A stretch of 64,000 nucleotides of DNA from contig CM077115.1 in assembly GCA_039619475.1 (NCBI GenBank), positions 446,141,292-446,205,291 on the forward strand, written 5' to 3'. The position numbers were made by a program, and so were the translations under genes. Origin of the DNA: Icerya purchasi. Taxonomy: Eukaryota > Arthropoda > Insecta > Hemiptera > Monophlebidae. Positions 1 to 11,450 of this stretch are shown piece by piece (position 1 is the stretch's first letter; the number at the start of each line of letters is the position of its first letter). The notes below the pieces were generated by a model that searched no databases, had not been told where the DNA came from, and was given only the letters and a program-made list of their open reading frames with translations.

Positions 1-1479
1 TAGCAAGGGAATCAAAAAAGATCGGTACTAGAACCCGTACAATTAGCAATCCGAAGGGGAATAAATATTTGTAGACGAAAAAATATAAAGGATACGTTAA
101 AGGAAAGGAAAGCTCTCATGTCTTGTTAGCCGTTATACCTAATTATAATATATTATACCTATTTGCCTAGTATACTATGCCTGTGTGTGTACAGCTGCGA
201 TGTACGAATAGGTAGTCACCAACGCTCAAAAGCTGAGTATGGCACTATAAAGATTTAAACTAAAAGCGTCCTTCATCGTGTATTATATAACACTTTGAAG
301 GGGCTCTCGTTATCCATATTTTCTTCAACTGGATCCGCGTTGAGTACCATGGCTACAATATCCTCATATGCCGTTTCTGCTGTTCATCCATTCTGTAAAG
401 TCATCCGTATTACTATTAGCCGTTTCACATTCTGGAATATATTTTTTTATTAGAGAAACAAGCTCTCTTCGTTGTCGTTTGAACTATCCATTATTTGTCA
501 ATTTCATCCCATTTATAATTGACTTTATGATTTATTAATATTTTCCACGATAGTGCTATGGAACTAATCTCTTCCCATCCCTTAGATAACCCCAAGTGAT
601 AACATCAAGCGTATCAACTGATTTTAAAGCAATCTGACACGGTGGTCCTCACATTACAATCACTATATGGGTCACAGTACATTCTGGCCACAGACAGCAT
701 CTTGATTTGCAGCGAATACAAACAAATATTCCAGATACTGTATATAGCTGTGGATTTTATAAAAGTGCTTTAAGTTTTTTTTTTTTTTTTTTGAAAATCG
801 ATTCGGATAATACGGAGCCGGATAAACGCGAGTCTACTGTACGAAAAATGGTTAGAAAACTTTGGTACACGCGCATTTCTTTATGTAGTCAATAAAAATT
901 CGTTTTAGACTTTTTTCCAGTAATCAAAGTTTATCTCGGCTCCAGGAGGTCGTAGGAGGACACTCTTCCCTTTTTTTAAAAAAAATTCGTAAAAAAAATA
1001 GCAGCTGTCGAATAATTGATATGCCGTTCTGATAGAATTTCAAATGGGAAAAATAATCAAGGTTTTTCAAGTCAAAAATTTTTTTTCATCATTTTTAAGC
1101 CGTTTTTTTTTTTTTGCATCTTTCCGATTATTTCATGATGCGCGCAATAACTGTAAACATTAGTACAACTTTTTAAGAAAATTTTGAGCTAAAAAAGACG
1201 TCTGTGTGCCCTAGAACCGGACTAAATTCAATTTTACAATAATGATTTTTTTTCTTCTTCGAAAAACTCGATTTTTGCAAAAACTATTTAATATTTTATA
1301 ATTTCGAAAAAAGGATATTATTCCACTCACCAAAAGCTATATATACTTTCACCGAGTTTCATTAAAAAATCAGTTTTTTTTTTTTGAAAAAATGAAAAAA
1401 AACCGGTATTTTAGCGGTTTTCTTGCAATAACTTTTGCGTTTGTCTATTTATCGACACCTTCTTCTTCTTCTTCTTCAT
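1..1479. other. AT-rich stretch, no gene recognised
   Basis: This stretch holds only short accidental open frames, several T homopolymers (for example near 776-792, 1100-1111 and 1375-1385) and no recognisable protein motif on either strand. It is probably old, decayed repeat sequence. Confidence 0.5.
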
Positions 1480-1760
1480 CCGCCGTTTCCGTCTCGAAGG
1501 TTGGCCATCCACAATTGGAATTTATATTTCTATCAATAGCTGTTCGGAGAAGTTCTAATGAGGAACAGTTGAACCAGAGTTGTTAAAATTATCCATCCAT
1601 GAAATTTGACGTCTACCTCTCGATCTCTTCCCGGCCACAATTTTACCCTCAAGTAGTATTTTTAGAATGGTATGCTTAGATCCTCTTAAGATATGTCCCA
1701 AGTATTGTAGTTTCCGTTTTTTGATGGTTCGTAGTAGTTCAAGTTATATCGACACCAGGT
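1480..1760 (-). pseudogene. Non-LTR retrotransposon RT, C-terminal relic
   Basis: Read on the minus strand across frameshifts, this segment gives KKRKLQYLGHILRG, then KRSRGRRQISWMDN, then FQLWMANLRDGNG followed by a stop. That order is the usual carboxy end of reverse transcriptase ORFs of RTE/CR1-like non-LTR retrotransposons (a YLGH-type motif, then a GRR/GRP-x-W segment, then a basic tail). A run of AAG triplets follows the stop on the minus strand (plus-strand TCT repeat at about 1459-1478), as expected for a simple 3' tail. The catalytic palm is absent, so only the last 90 or so codons survive. The clade is inferred from motif style and not certain. Confidence 0.65.
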
Positions 1761-4700
1761 TAGGTTTATTGCATTTGTATTAAAAAAAATACACAACTTT
1801 TTTTTCATACGAAGCTCTTAGTTGTTTTTGTTTTTTTAAGCAAAAAAAAAAACAAAACAGGTTTTGACCAACTTTGACCGTTTCCGACAAAAATAACCAA
1901 CAAAAACTAACTGTTTAAACATAGTTATTTTTAATTAACTTATTTTTATCTCGTTTTTCCGTAGGGTCGCTACCTTCTTATCATTATGGCAAAAAAAAAA
2001 CGATGTATTTTCTGTAATTTGCTTAGACTATTTAGCGCACCCCCTCTTAATTCCATTCATTAGATAGGGGTTTAATGATGATTTTGTAGATTTTTAATAA
2101 AAGTTAAAAATTACATTTTGTGATTTGAGGTTTTGTCGCCCCTATTATTTTCTGCGTAATGTGGGAACTTTTTTCTAAATATGTAATTATTACGCTCGTC
2201 TTTTTTGCAAGTTAATAATAATTGCATATTTATGATCAGTGCAGCATAAAAAAAAAATTATGAAATATTTAAATTTTGTTTTGTTTTTTTTTTTTTTTTT
2301 AGCTATTATTTATTAAGTAAGTCGGGGAAAAAATATGGAAAATCGGGAAAAATCAGGGAAATTTATTTTGAAACAAAAAAAAAAAACAACCACCCTGTTA
2401 CATTAATAATATTATTTTGGCTGGCGGATTGGATTGACCGTGTTGGAAGAAATGGTTTTTGAAGAATTTTTTCTACCGCTCTTTTTGCCTTATGTTCCGC
2501 GCAAGCAGGGGAAATTTATATCGGAATACAAAAAGTTGTGTATTCGTTTGAACGGAATTTGTAGTAAGTTTGTTTTGTAGTGTACTGGTACACTTGAAAG
2601 TTCAGTCGTATCGGCCGACGCACGGTGGAATTATATTACGGTAGTTAAGAGGTTGAAAGAACTTTAGATTATTCAATTATATTTTATAGCATTATTAAAT
2701 TACGATTTTAGGTTCACTTCTTGTACCGTTTATTGAAATTCAACGAGAAATTTTATTTATTTCACCGACTATTATTATAATTTGTAAAAGAAGTGGCCAA
2801 TATAAAAGCACGTCTCTATTATTAATCAATTGACGGAAATTTATTTCGTATTTTTTTCAAAATATAGCGTGTCATCTAATTACGTGTAAATTGTGTAATA
2901 GCACAATTTTTTTTATGTACCTGCAAATTTGTAAATAAAATATTACCGATGCTTTGATCTGTGTGCAGTATTCCACTATAAAGGACAACCCCACCGGTAT
3001 CTGCACATTTCCTGTTCAAAAATATACAGAAAACCAGTAGAAAATCCGCAATAAATATACATTTACCTTTCGAAAATTAATTTTTCAATTAAAATTAAAT
3101 AACTTTTAATTATAAATTTTAAAAAAAAAATAAATTTACTGCTTTTTTTTTTTTCAATTTCGATTGTGTTTGTGGTGACGATTAGTAACTAATTTTGCTA
3201 ATAGAAAATCCGTTTTCACCTGCTTTTAATTAAAAATTACGTAAACGCACAAGCTCCTCCGTGAGCACCTCTGAATACTTTTAATCTTGTTTTACCGCTT
3301 CAATCGCGACCCTCTTATTTATCTGATCTTTTTTCGTCGTTTTTCTTTAGTAAGGGTACATTCATTTACAACTTCTATTGCACTTTCCGAATTCTATTCC
3401 GTTGTTAGCTGGCTAAATCATGGTTGGTTGAAGTTGAAACCAATGTTATTAATTCATTTACGTCTTTCAGATTTTGTTTTGCGTGCAACGAATGCAAAAA
3501 AACAAAACTTTTTTTTCTTTTTTTTTTTCCTTTTTCTTTTTTTATTTAATTGAAAACATTTTTTTATCATAGCAGATTTTCTTACGATTTTTGTATCCGC
3601 GTAACGGCATTTAAAACACATCAGTTTATTTCGTCAAGTTCTATTGTTCACATTATATTTCGGGCTAAATTTGCAATTATGCTGAAAATTTATGAAATTT
3701 TGAATGAAATTCCATTATCAAAAAAATTTACCCCTCCACTCGTGATCAGAATTTACGGTCGCTTTCGTCTTAGAAGTAATCCGCTATATAGAGTGGACAG
3801 AGAGCGCTATTATTTAAACATTCAAAAAAAAAAAAAAAAATAGAAGAAAAGTCCGTTTAAAGATCGTAACGGTAGATTTTTATAGAGCCCCACACAATGG
3901 ATGCCCAATATAATCCCCATTATAATACTACGCCCTCAACGATGCCAACCACGATATTTTTCGTTTTTTTCGTTTTTTTTTTATTTTTTATTTTTATTTA
4001 AATGATAACTTTAAATTATTATTATTATTATGATTATTATTAAGTTTATTGTTCGGGTAAACGTTGACATTTTAAATTTTATATTACGGAATATCCTCTA
4101 GATTACCGGGATTCTGAAAAACACACGAACGATAATATAACAAATAAAATAAAATCAAATTCTGTACGTATCATCACTTTTGTTAGTCGCAATCCGTCGG
4201 AATCGCCGTTCCGCTCTAGCTTTCTTCCGACCGCTGTGATTTCCCGACAGCGATGGACTTATTAAAATGAGATGATTTAAAATTAATTTTCTGTTACGAT
4301 AGTTTCAATTAATTCGCGGTAGCAAAACAAACAATTAACCAATTAGCCGGACCAGATTAATTGATGCGAGCAGCAAATCCGGAACCTGCAGAAAGGTAAA
4401 CACCAACAACTGCCTAAGCATTTCTTCTTCGACAGCCAATCACAACCATTTTTCACTAATGAGAGGTGCATACTTCGCTTAGCATACCACCTGATGTGTG
4501 CTATAATTTACCTTTTAACAAGATTTCGTACACACACGCACATTTCCCTCGCCCCCCCCCCGTTTTCCGATATTTTAGAATCGATTTATTTTTTGTTCAT
4601 TTACTGTTCTGTTTTATTTTATTCCATTTGTGTTTTTATTGTTTTACACGTTCAAACACTGTAATGATTACAAGATATAAAAAAATAGAAACGGTGATGG

Positions 4701-4908
4701 AAAAACATGAGCAGGTAAAAAATTAAATGTCAAGGTAATTTTTAAAATGGCAAACAGACATTACATAGTTTTCCTATGCTCATCGTAAAATGCAGAACGA
4801 TAAAAAGTGTAAATATAGATTTCGAAGTTTTGCTTAGCATTTGGCACCGTATATATAACATAGAAGTTAGTGCTTCAGTATTTTTTTTTCCTTTTTTATT
4901 TTTACGAT
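1761..4908. other. No gene recognised; homopolymer-rich AT sequence
   Basis: About 3 kb without a credible coding region. It contains many A and T runs, a short stretch of repeated GGGAAAA-like words at about 2323-2365, TTATTA trinucleotide repeats near 4018-4042 and a C10 run near 4550. The open frames at 3287-3553, 3550-3843 and 4466-4726 are built on homopolymers and show no domain. Confidence 0.5.
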
Positions 4909-5805
4909 GTACGGAATCTTAATAAGATGGTTCTTCAGAAGCGACAAAAATATCTAATTAAAATATGCAATAGTTCACGAACGGGGTTCACCTTTTAATT
5001 AATTACGAAATCTGGAACATAAATTACAATTAAAATTTTCTTTAAAGCCGTATATCTATAACTTCAAGCTAAACGATTACCTATTAGGCGACAAAACGCC
5101 GTCAAAAATATATATGTAGTACAGAATTTAAAAAGGACCTCAAAAATCACTCTTAAAAAATTCATAACTCATCACCAGATCTTTGAAATTCAAAATATAT
5201 AAAGGACAAGTGCTCTTTCGTGAAATCAAAAAATTACGTTTAAAAATTATTTAAACGCACCCTCTTTTTGGCCGAAAAAAAAAGTAAGTTCACGTAAGAA
5301 TAGCCTGAGTAAAAACGTTGCAGAAACCAAAACGTATCTCAAACATACGCATAAAGGACCGCTTCTTCGTAGGAAAAATATAGCCAAGCTTACAGTTTTA
5401 TATTCAGATACTCGGATCGTCTAAAGTTTGAAAGTTTTGAAAAACATATTTTTTTTTCTTCCGAGCATGTGATGTGTCGTGTTAGAAAAATGATCGCTAT
5501 TTGTCGGCAATGAGAAGAACACGTCATTTCCTTAACGAAACTTTCGAAGGCGACGAAAAGTTCAAAAAGCGCGAAAAATGACGTGCCCCGTAGCGTCGCG
5601 AGTATATAGCCTTAAAAATTTTGAACAAGGTTAAAAAAATACACGCATCCCCCCGTGTATTTCTTTAGTTTGGAAACACCTCCAACTGTAAAATGAGCCC
5701 TTCAGGGCGCCGAAAGCTCGAAATTTTTGAAAATAATATTATTTTCCCAGGTATATAATATATCGCTGAAAAGATCGCTATTTGTCGGGAAGGAAACCGT
5801 TTTTT

Positions 5806-5807
5806 TT

Positions 5808-5854
<47 letters not shown>

Positions 5855-5875
5855 TTTTTTTTTTTTTTTTTTTTT
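5806..5875. repeat. (TTTA)n microsatellite plus poly-T
   Basis: About 12 TTTA units run into a T run of about 20. On the minus strand this reads poly-A followed by AAAT repeats and lies just beyond a retrotransposon 3' end, so it is best read as that element's A-rich tail, since expanded. Confidence 0.8.
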
Positions 5876-6130
5876 AGGTGCGCTAATCTTTAGCAACAGC
5901 ACAATCAAAAAAGGAATCTAAATAATAACTCAAAAGGAGCATAACAGATTTTAATCTGGTGCGAGATAGAATAAATGAAAGAAGCTAGAATAGGAACAAC
6001 TGACACAGGGAAGGAATGAATGAACATAAGAGTTATTGTATGGAGTAGGAAGACCAAGATCCAAAAACGGAGAATAGAAAAGAAAACGTTTTCTGAAGAA
6101 AGTGAGGAAAATGCGAAGAAAACACGATAT
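5876..6130 (-). pseudogene. I/Jockey-like non-LTR retrotransposon 3' end relic
   Basis: On the minus strand the frames give LDLGLPTPYNNSY, then FHSFPVSVVPILASFIYSIS and a basic end. This matches the tail of the relic at 10366-11275 (LHLKLPTPFCASY, then SFPSSDVVPIVAEFISSIS). A short 3' untranslated part ending in GCGCACCT and poly-A follows, like the GCGCGCCCAC plus poly-A at 22265-22292. Only about 80 codons remain and the frame is broken. It lies within a 280-bp monomer of element copy A, so it inserted after that element. Confidence 0.6.
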
Positions 6131-6284
6131 TGACATCGCACAGAAAAGAAAGGAATCCATTTTCTTAATGAAATTTTCAAAGATGGCGATAATCTTAAAA
6201 AAAAAAAAAAATCGCAAAAAATGATGTGCCTCTCTCTCTCTTTACAGCGAGAAAAATCAGATTAATTTTTTTGAATTTAGTATT

Positions 6285-6510
6285 AAAGTAAAGTAAGTCC
6301 CATACATCCTTGATAAGGTATCATGGATTCTGAAATTAAGCTTTTCATAATGTTCTTAAGGACCTAATGGATCTGATGAGAATACTGTGGGGCCAGTTCC
6401 TTTCTACTTTTGGATTATCCGCCTCTACTTTCCACCTGATAATTCTCTGGTACCCAATTATTTTAGGCTGGGTAAATCTGGGAACGATTCGGATCTGGAA
6501 CGAGACAAGC
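6285..6510 (-). mobile_element. tRNA-derived SINE, 5'-truncated
   Basis: The reverse complement matches the body of the plus-strand SINE that follows: shared GGCGGATAATCCAAAAGTAG, CAGTATTCTCATCAGATCC and the TGAAAAGCTTAA tail region. It begins just inside the position of promoter box B (GCTTGTCTCG), so it lacks the Pol III promoter head. It abuts the next copy head to head. Confidence 0.75.
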
Positions 6511-6800
6511 GCGGTAGTTTAGTGATTAAGGTGCTCGGCTACTAAATCAGAGGAAAGGTGTTCGAGACTTGTCTGGTTCCGGATCCAAGCTGCCCTCAAG
6601 ATTGTACCTAATCTGAAATAATTTGGTTCCAGAGAATTATCTGGTGGAAAGTAAAGGCGGATAATCCAAAAGTAGAAAGGAATTGGCCCCACAGTATTCT
6701 CATCAGATCCATTAAGCTTAGTACAATATGAAAAGCTTAAAATTTCACAATCCCCGACGCCCTGCTAAAAGGGTATGAGACTCGCTTTGCTTGTATAGTT
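6508..6800 (+). mobile_element. tRNA-derived SINE with A and B boxes
   Basis: The head reads GCGCGGTAGTTTAGTGATTA (box A-like, about 6515-6530) and GTTCGAGACT (box B, 6560-6569), the internal RNA polymerase III promoter of a tRNA-derived SINE. A unique body with GGCGGATAATCCAAAAGTAG follows. The 3' part contains CCCCGACGCCCTGCTAAAAG and ends in T-rich sequence. Related copies lie at 36165-36470 and, as a tail only, at 57086-57195. The tRNA species is not assignable by eye. Confidence 0.8.
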
Positions 6801-6985
6801 TTAGTTGTGCAATTATATATCAAGTTATTTCAATATTTTTCTGTCTTAGAGAAATACTGGGCAAAAAAATCAGGATTAACTATACTGATATATGTATCGT
6901 ATTATGTAAATATAAATATTACGGTCATTTCTAACTTAACATACGGAATCCTCAGCGCATGAAACATCATGCTTGACTGAGCACT

Positions 6986-7584
6986 TGTTTTTATATTTAT
7001 TTTAGCCGTGGCAGTATAGAAAAATCTGCGACATTGTTATTACATTACATTGTATTTTCCCGCAAATTCACCTTGTAGGAGCACCATTTCTCCAACCACT
7101 CTGAACTTACTTCTTCTACATACTAATTTTCTGCGCATTAATATACAGAATTTAAACTATTACATACAATTACTTGATACATTATCGTCCTTCAAAATTC
7201 CATCTTTTTTTTTTTTTTTTTTTTTTTTTTTTGCCCCGAACAAAACAGTTCATTTTTCCAGCAAACTACGCCACGACTAGATATTAAAAATTACTGATAA
7301 CAGAAAATTCAGGAAGAGAAATTTCATTCTACATTATGGCCGCAACTGCTAGCAGTGCCCACAATGCTCAATGAAACAAAAGAAACACAAACAAGATTTT
7401 TTCATTCTGGAAAAAGGAGCAAAAGAAAAAATAGAGATGAATATTTCTATCTCACATTATGACCACAATTGCCTGGCAGTGCTCACAATGCATTATGAGA
7501 AGAAGGAAGTAGTCACAGCCACACTGGACAAAGACTACAATGTAAGAAAAAAAGTAAGTAAAACAATGGAGGGGGAAAAAAAAG
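6986..7584. other. No gene recognised; T28 run and a repeated short motif
   Basis: Contains a 28-base T run (7205-7232) and two copies of a roughly 45-bp motif described separately. The open frames here are short and show no domain. Confidence 0.5.
7330..7500 (+). repeat. Paired 45-bp motif, pair 1
   Basis: Two related segments, at about 7334-7376 and 7457-7499, share the pattern ACATTATGRCCRCAAYTGC, then CAGTGCYCACAATGC, then ATGA. The same motif occurs as a pair at 12795-12940. They are direct repeats about 123 bp apart. Origin unknown; they could be subterminal repeats of an unrecognised element. Confidence 0.6.
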
Positions 7585-8250
7585 TCAAATAATAATCCTG
7601 TTTCTTTCAATAAACCTAAAAAGAATAAATAAAATTTTATCACTGGAACAGAGAAGATAAAAAATACGCAATGGAGGATAAACACCGCAGGACATGATGT
7701 CGCAATTAAATAACAAGTGGTTAGTGTCTTCGCTAAAATTTTGTCGACAATAGATATTACAACCCGTACAGTGCCTGGTGTTTGAAAAATTTAAACCCAA
7801 TCGGCAATGGCCGGAGCGGAGTCTACACACAACGGTCACAAACCTGCGGGTCAAACTAACTGGGACACTAATGAATGCGATAAAACCAAGTTGTGGACGG
7901 CAGAGATGGTTGGACTATACGAAAATATTTACCGGGCCCTTGTTTACTAAATATAAGACTTACCCAATGCGCAATCCGCATGACTATCTCTTTTGGCTTT
8001 ATCTAGAAGTTGGAAGGATGGGATAAACGGAAACTTAATACCTGTTCTAACACCTTCTTTTGCGATTAAATCAACTTGGTCGCCAAGTAGTACCCCGCAG
8101 TGACCTGGAATCCAACGGAATATAATGAATCCTCCGAGTTCGGAAATATTAAAATACTCTTTTCCTTAATTCTATAAATGAATGAATGGTAGTTATACTC
8201 GAAAATTACTTCTCTGAAGCGACAAGAGAGAACTAAGGCTGTCCGAAAAT
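7585..8250 (-). pseudogene. Non-LTR retrotransposon RNase H and C-terminal relic
   Basis: On the minus strand, about 8150 to 8040 reads WIPGHCGVLLGDQVDLIAKE, the closing segment of an RNase H domain (W-x-PGHxGxxGNxxxDxxAK, here with GDQ in place of GNE). Downstream, 7854-7585 gives RLRSGHCRLG, then HCTGCNIYC and EDTNHLLFNCD, the zinc-knuckle-like C-terminal region that follows RNase H in I/Jockey-type elements. Stops and frameshifts interrupt it. It has the same architecture as the relics at 10366, 21500, 23955 and 40640 but is diverged from them. Confidence 0.7.
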
Positions 8251-8621
8251 ACTACAAACTCCCCCTTGGACTGCAACACGTTTTTCACAAACTTCCCGTT
8301 AAAGTTTGGTTGCGGTCCCGTGTTTCTTCTTAGTCGTAGTAAGGAAGCAAGCTTGTTTTCAGACCTTTTTTATTTCTACGTTCCTGATCCGACTGTTTAC
8401 TATTCTATCACCTTCAGTGTTGATGTCTTTCACCGTCTTGTGGTTTTTTCAAAATAACTTTTTCTCGGATCTTGCAATCGTTTACATGTAATTGCGCTCG
8501 CACAGTAATTATTTTTTTAAAATTATTTATCGAATTTAATTTATCCTGAGGGGAAATATTTCCTCTCAGTAATTTAAAAAGTATTTGTTTAATAACTTCG
8601 TTTTTATTTCGCAGTATCCAC

Positions 8622-8733
8622 TTTATTATTATTATTATTATTATGATTATTATTATGATTATTATTATGATTATTATTATGATTATTATTATGATTATTA
8701 TTATGATTATTGTTATGATTATTATTATTATGA
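8622..8733. repeat. (TTATTATTATGA)n minisatellite
   Basis: A run of TTA/TAT triplets with a G every 12 bases, giving roughly eight 12-bp units. All frames through it are low-complexity and should not be called genes. Confidence 0.9.
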
Positions 8734-10365
8734 TTCTCTTCCATCAAACAAGCGCGAAAAACGCTGCTAATGTACTTTTTATTTGGATATCGCGGTATAA
8801 GGTCGAAGTTAAGGTTCATATTACTGGAGAGATCGCAATCGCTAGTCTAAATTCAGTCGTAAAATTACGATCAAATTTTTTTCGATACAAAACACGCGCA
8901 TTGCTTAAAATTTTACTTATATCCATCTTTTCGCCCCCCCCATGTCTTAAATTATATGATATTTTTTCATCATGAGATTACAATGAGTTTCTCATTCCAC
9001 ACAGAGAGACTCGTAGAAAAGTCGGCATTAACATACAACACGAAATTATGTAATACCGGATGACGACAAACTTTTTTAAGGAAACTATTTTAAAATTTCA
9101 ACGAAAAAATTGATCGTTTTAGATGAAGATACTAATTAGCATTGAACTTGAAATAAGTGGTAATTTTAATCAACGGCTTACGATTTACGATTAAGTTCGT
9201 CTCGGGAATCAGTTTATTAAAATAGAAACATATGGGAGGTAAGAAAGATACAATTAATCGAGAACAGTTAAATCCGAAGAGTTATCAAGAGTTTCAAATG
9301 GATGTGATCGAATTGGTTCCCGGGTTAAATCAGTCTTCAATTTAAAACGGTCGAATTGGTTCCCATTGTTACGAGAATGATTGATGAATCAGTGGGTTTA
9401 TGCACTTTATTAAAATTTGATCAAAAAGAAATATATTTTTGATAGTAGTGGTGAATTTCGCATAAGAAAATGTTAATTTACCCCTGATTGCGTTTTTTTT
9501 TTGTTTTTTTTTTTTTTTTTTTGAACATACAGACATGAAATATTAATCGTGAACAAGTGCACACAGGAGTGTGTTGAGCTCTGTGAACAACATTCATTCA
9601 TTGTTAAAGTATTATAGAAGTGCTAAATGTAGTTTACAATTATTTATTTTCCATTTACAATTCAGATTTTTTTTAAACAAATAAAAATAATACGACACAA
9701 ATTGAAGACAGCTTTAGCATAGATATATCGTTTGTAAAGTAACGAGAGAAAAGTGTGTTTTAAATATATCCATAATTAAAAGTAATACAAGCTTTTTGGA
9801 AACGTAGAAGCATTTCTGTTTGTTTAGCTGCACGCAGATTTCTCTTCGTAACCTATCCAAATCATGCCGATTCAGTGATTCACCGGTTGGAAACAATTTT
9901 GCTACAAATAATTTTCGATGGTTTTTCGCTAAGAAGTTTATCCATATTTTCCCCTTTTTAGTGAATTATTCAGTTTTTGTGACGCGTTAAAGTATCTCTA
10001 GTCCATAATTTTGATACTGGAGAAACTTCTTCAATGATAATATTTTGTTCATGTAGTTTTACGAAAGCTTAGCATCCTCGTTTGATACAAATCTGTCTTA
10101 CCTATCGGCTAATTTTTTTCGGTAACAACCGACATTATAATCGTGCATCACATACAGTTTTCTCTCCCTTTCTCGCTAAACATAAATTCCATTATAAATC
10201 GGAGTAAATGAGTTTTATTTTGATAACTAACACCGAACACACACAAACAGTACAACACCCTACATCATCAAAAGACCGAATACTGATTAAGAATTTTTTT
10301 TATTTTGTTTGGGAACGCCAACCAAGGGTACAATGATTCATTATCAAAGAATTACGAAAACAGGA
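8734..10365. other. No gene recognised; two CGAATTGGTTCCC motifs
   Basis: No coding region seen. CGAATTGGTTCCC occurs at 9309-9321 and 9352-9364; its reverse complement is the core of the 31-bp tandem repeat at 11338-11450. T runs lie around 9490-9522. Confidence 0.5.
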
Positions 10366-11275
10366 TTAAATTTTGATATATAAAGAAATAGAGGAAATGA
10401 ACTCCGCTACGATTGGAACAACATCTGATGAAGGAAAGGAAAGTATGTAGGAAGCACAAAAAGGAGTAGGTAGTTTTAGGTGGAGAAGCTTAGTGTAGAG
10501 GAGGGAACGCTGCTGTACAAGAAGAGAGCATTCAAAAAGGATATGATTTGCATCACAAACACAGTCATGATCCGAGTGATGAAAATTACAGAGTATGGGG
10601 AAGAAACAATAGAAAAACGAAAGAGAGTTGGAATAAGACAATTATGGTTGAGACGAAGACGTATTATGGAGGAAATAACGGAACGACTGAAACCAGGGAA
10701 ATCAGCAAACGAGGAACGTGATGAAGAAAGAGGTTGCAAGAGTTTGTAAAAGGAATGAGGATTGGAAAAGGAGGTAATGTAAATATCCGATATCATGATT
10801 TCAGGTGTGCTTGTTTGGATGGAAATATTATTGGCAGGAAATTTATTGACAAATTTGCCCCGTTATAGGAAGCAGAGCGAGCACAAACGAGTCAACTAGG
10901 TTGTTGCCTGCGATGCCGCTATGACTGGGAATGGAAAGAAGATCGATTTGAATGGAACGAACTAATAAGAGATTTGCAATTAAGGAACGAATGGAAAGGA
11001 TAATGTAGTCGCATGAAGAGGATGGAAAACGAGAGGATATAGCCTGCAAGACGGTCATCGAATCAGAACAAATAAGGTATTTATTATTAGAGGAGGAAAG
11101 TTCAGAATAAAATCGGAAAACAATCTCACCCGGATACAAATGAGAAACAGTCGTTCTATTATGGCACACTCATAATGGTCCTATGTGAAGAGAATAAGAC
11201 CGGTATAGTAATAACATAAAGACTTGGTCAGTTTCATCTCTGGTAAAAAAAGGACCATCCTTAAAAAGAGCAGAC
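10366..11275 (-). pseudogene. I/Jockey-like retrotransposon RNase H + C-terminus relic
   Basis: Minus strand, 5' to 3': a remnant of the RNase H start (FKDGPFFTRDE, about 11270), then FYSELSSSNNKYLICSDS followed by MTVLQAISSRFPSSS, where the aspartate of the SDS-x-x-VLQAI motif is the RNase H active-site type. Next comes IDLLSIPSHSGIAGNNLVDS, with the last catalytic aspartate region intact. The tail reads HDCVCDANHILFECSLL (zinc-knuckle-like) and SDVVPIVAEFISSIS before the stop. The order RNase H then CCHC-like tail is that of I-clade non-LTR elements. The reverse transcriptase and endonuclease are missing and several frameshifts are present. Confidence 0.75.
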
Positions 11276-11337
11276 TTGACACGTCAACAGAACGGGGAAT
11301 TCGACCAGCTAGCTAACTTGAAAATCAAGTTTATCTA

Positions 11338-11450
11338 CGGGAACCAATTCGACCAGCAAAATCTTACCCGGGAACCAATTCGACCAGCAAAATCTTACCC
11401 GGGAACCAATTCGACCAGCAAAATCTTACCCGGGAACCAATTCGACATCT
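11338..11450. repeat. 31-bp tandem repeat, about 3.6 copies
   Basis: The unit begins GGGAACCAATTCGACCAGCA and ends AAATCTTACCC, 31 bases, repeated almost without change and ending in a partial fourth copy. A degenerate first unit precedes it (GGGGAATTCGACCAGC near 11293). Confidence 0.9.

Larger units (their letters stand above)
4909..6985 (-). mobile_element. Satellite-bearing element family, copy A (interrupted)
   Basis: This is one of four related elements in the window. Read on the minus strand it starts with a conserved end (hairpin GCATGATGTTTCATGC, then CGCTGAGGATTCCGTATG, plus-strand 6940-6968). It then carries about 280-bp repeat monomers (plus-strand 5200-5805 and 6150-6240) and finishes with a roughly 300-bp right-end module whose last bases are plus-strand 4909-4930 (GTACGGAATCTTAATAAGAT). 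The right-end module is clearly the reverse complement of 56570-56897. A retrotransposon 3' end (5806-6130) splits one monomer and two SINEs (6285-6800) sit before the left end. No transposase is visible, so the class is unknown. Confidence 0.6.

Noticed and set aside
8585..8975. Open frames rich in Tyr/Asp, Asn/His or Ile/Met
   Set aside because: They are translations of the 12-bp minisatellite in different frames and carry no domain.
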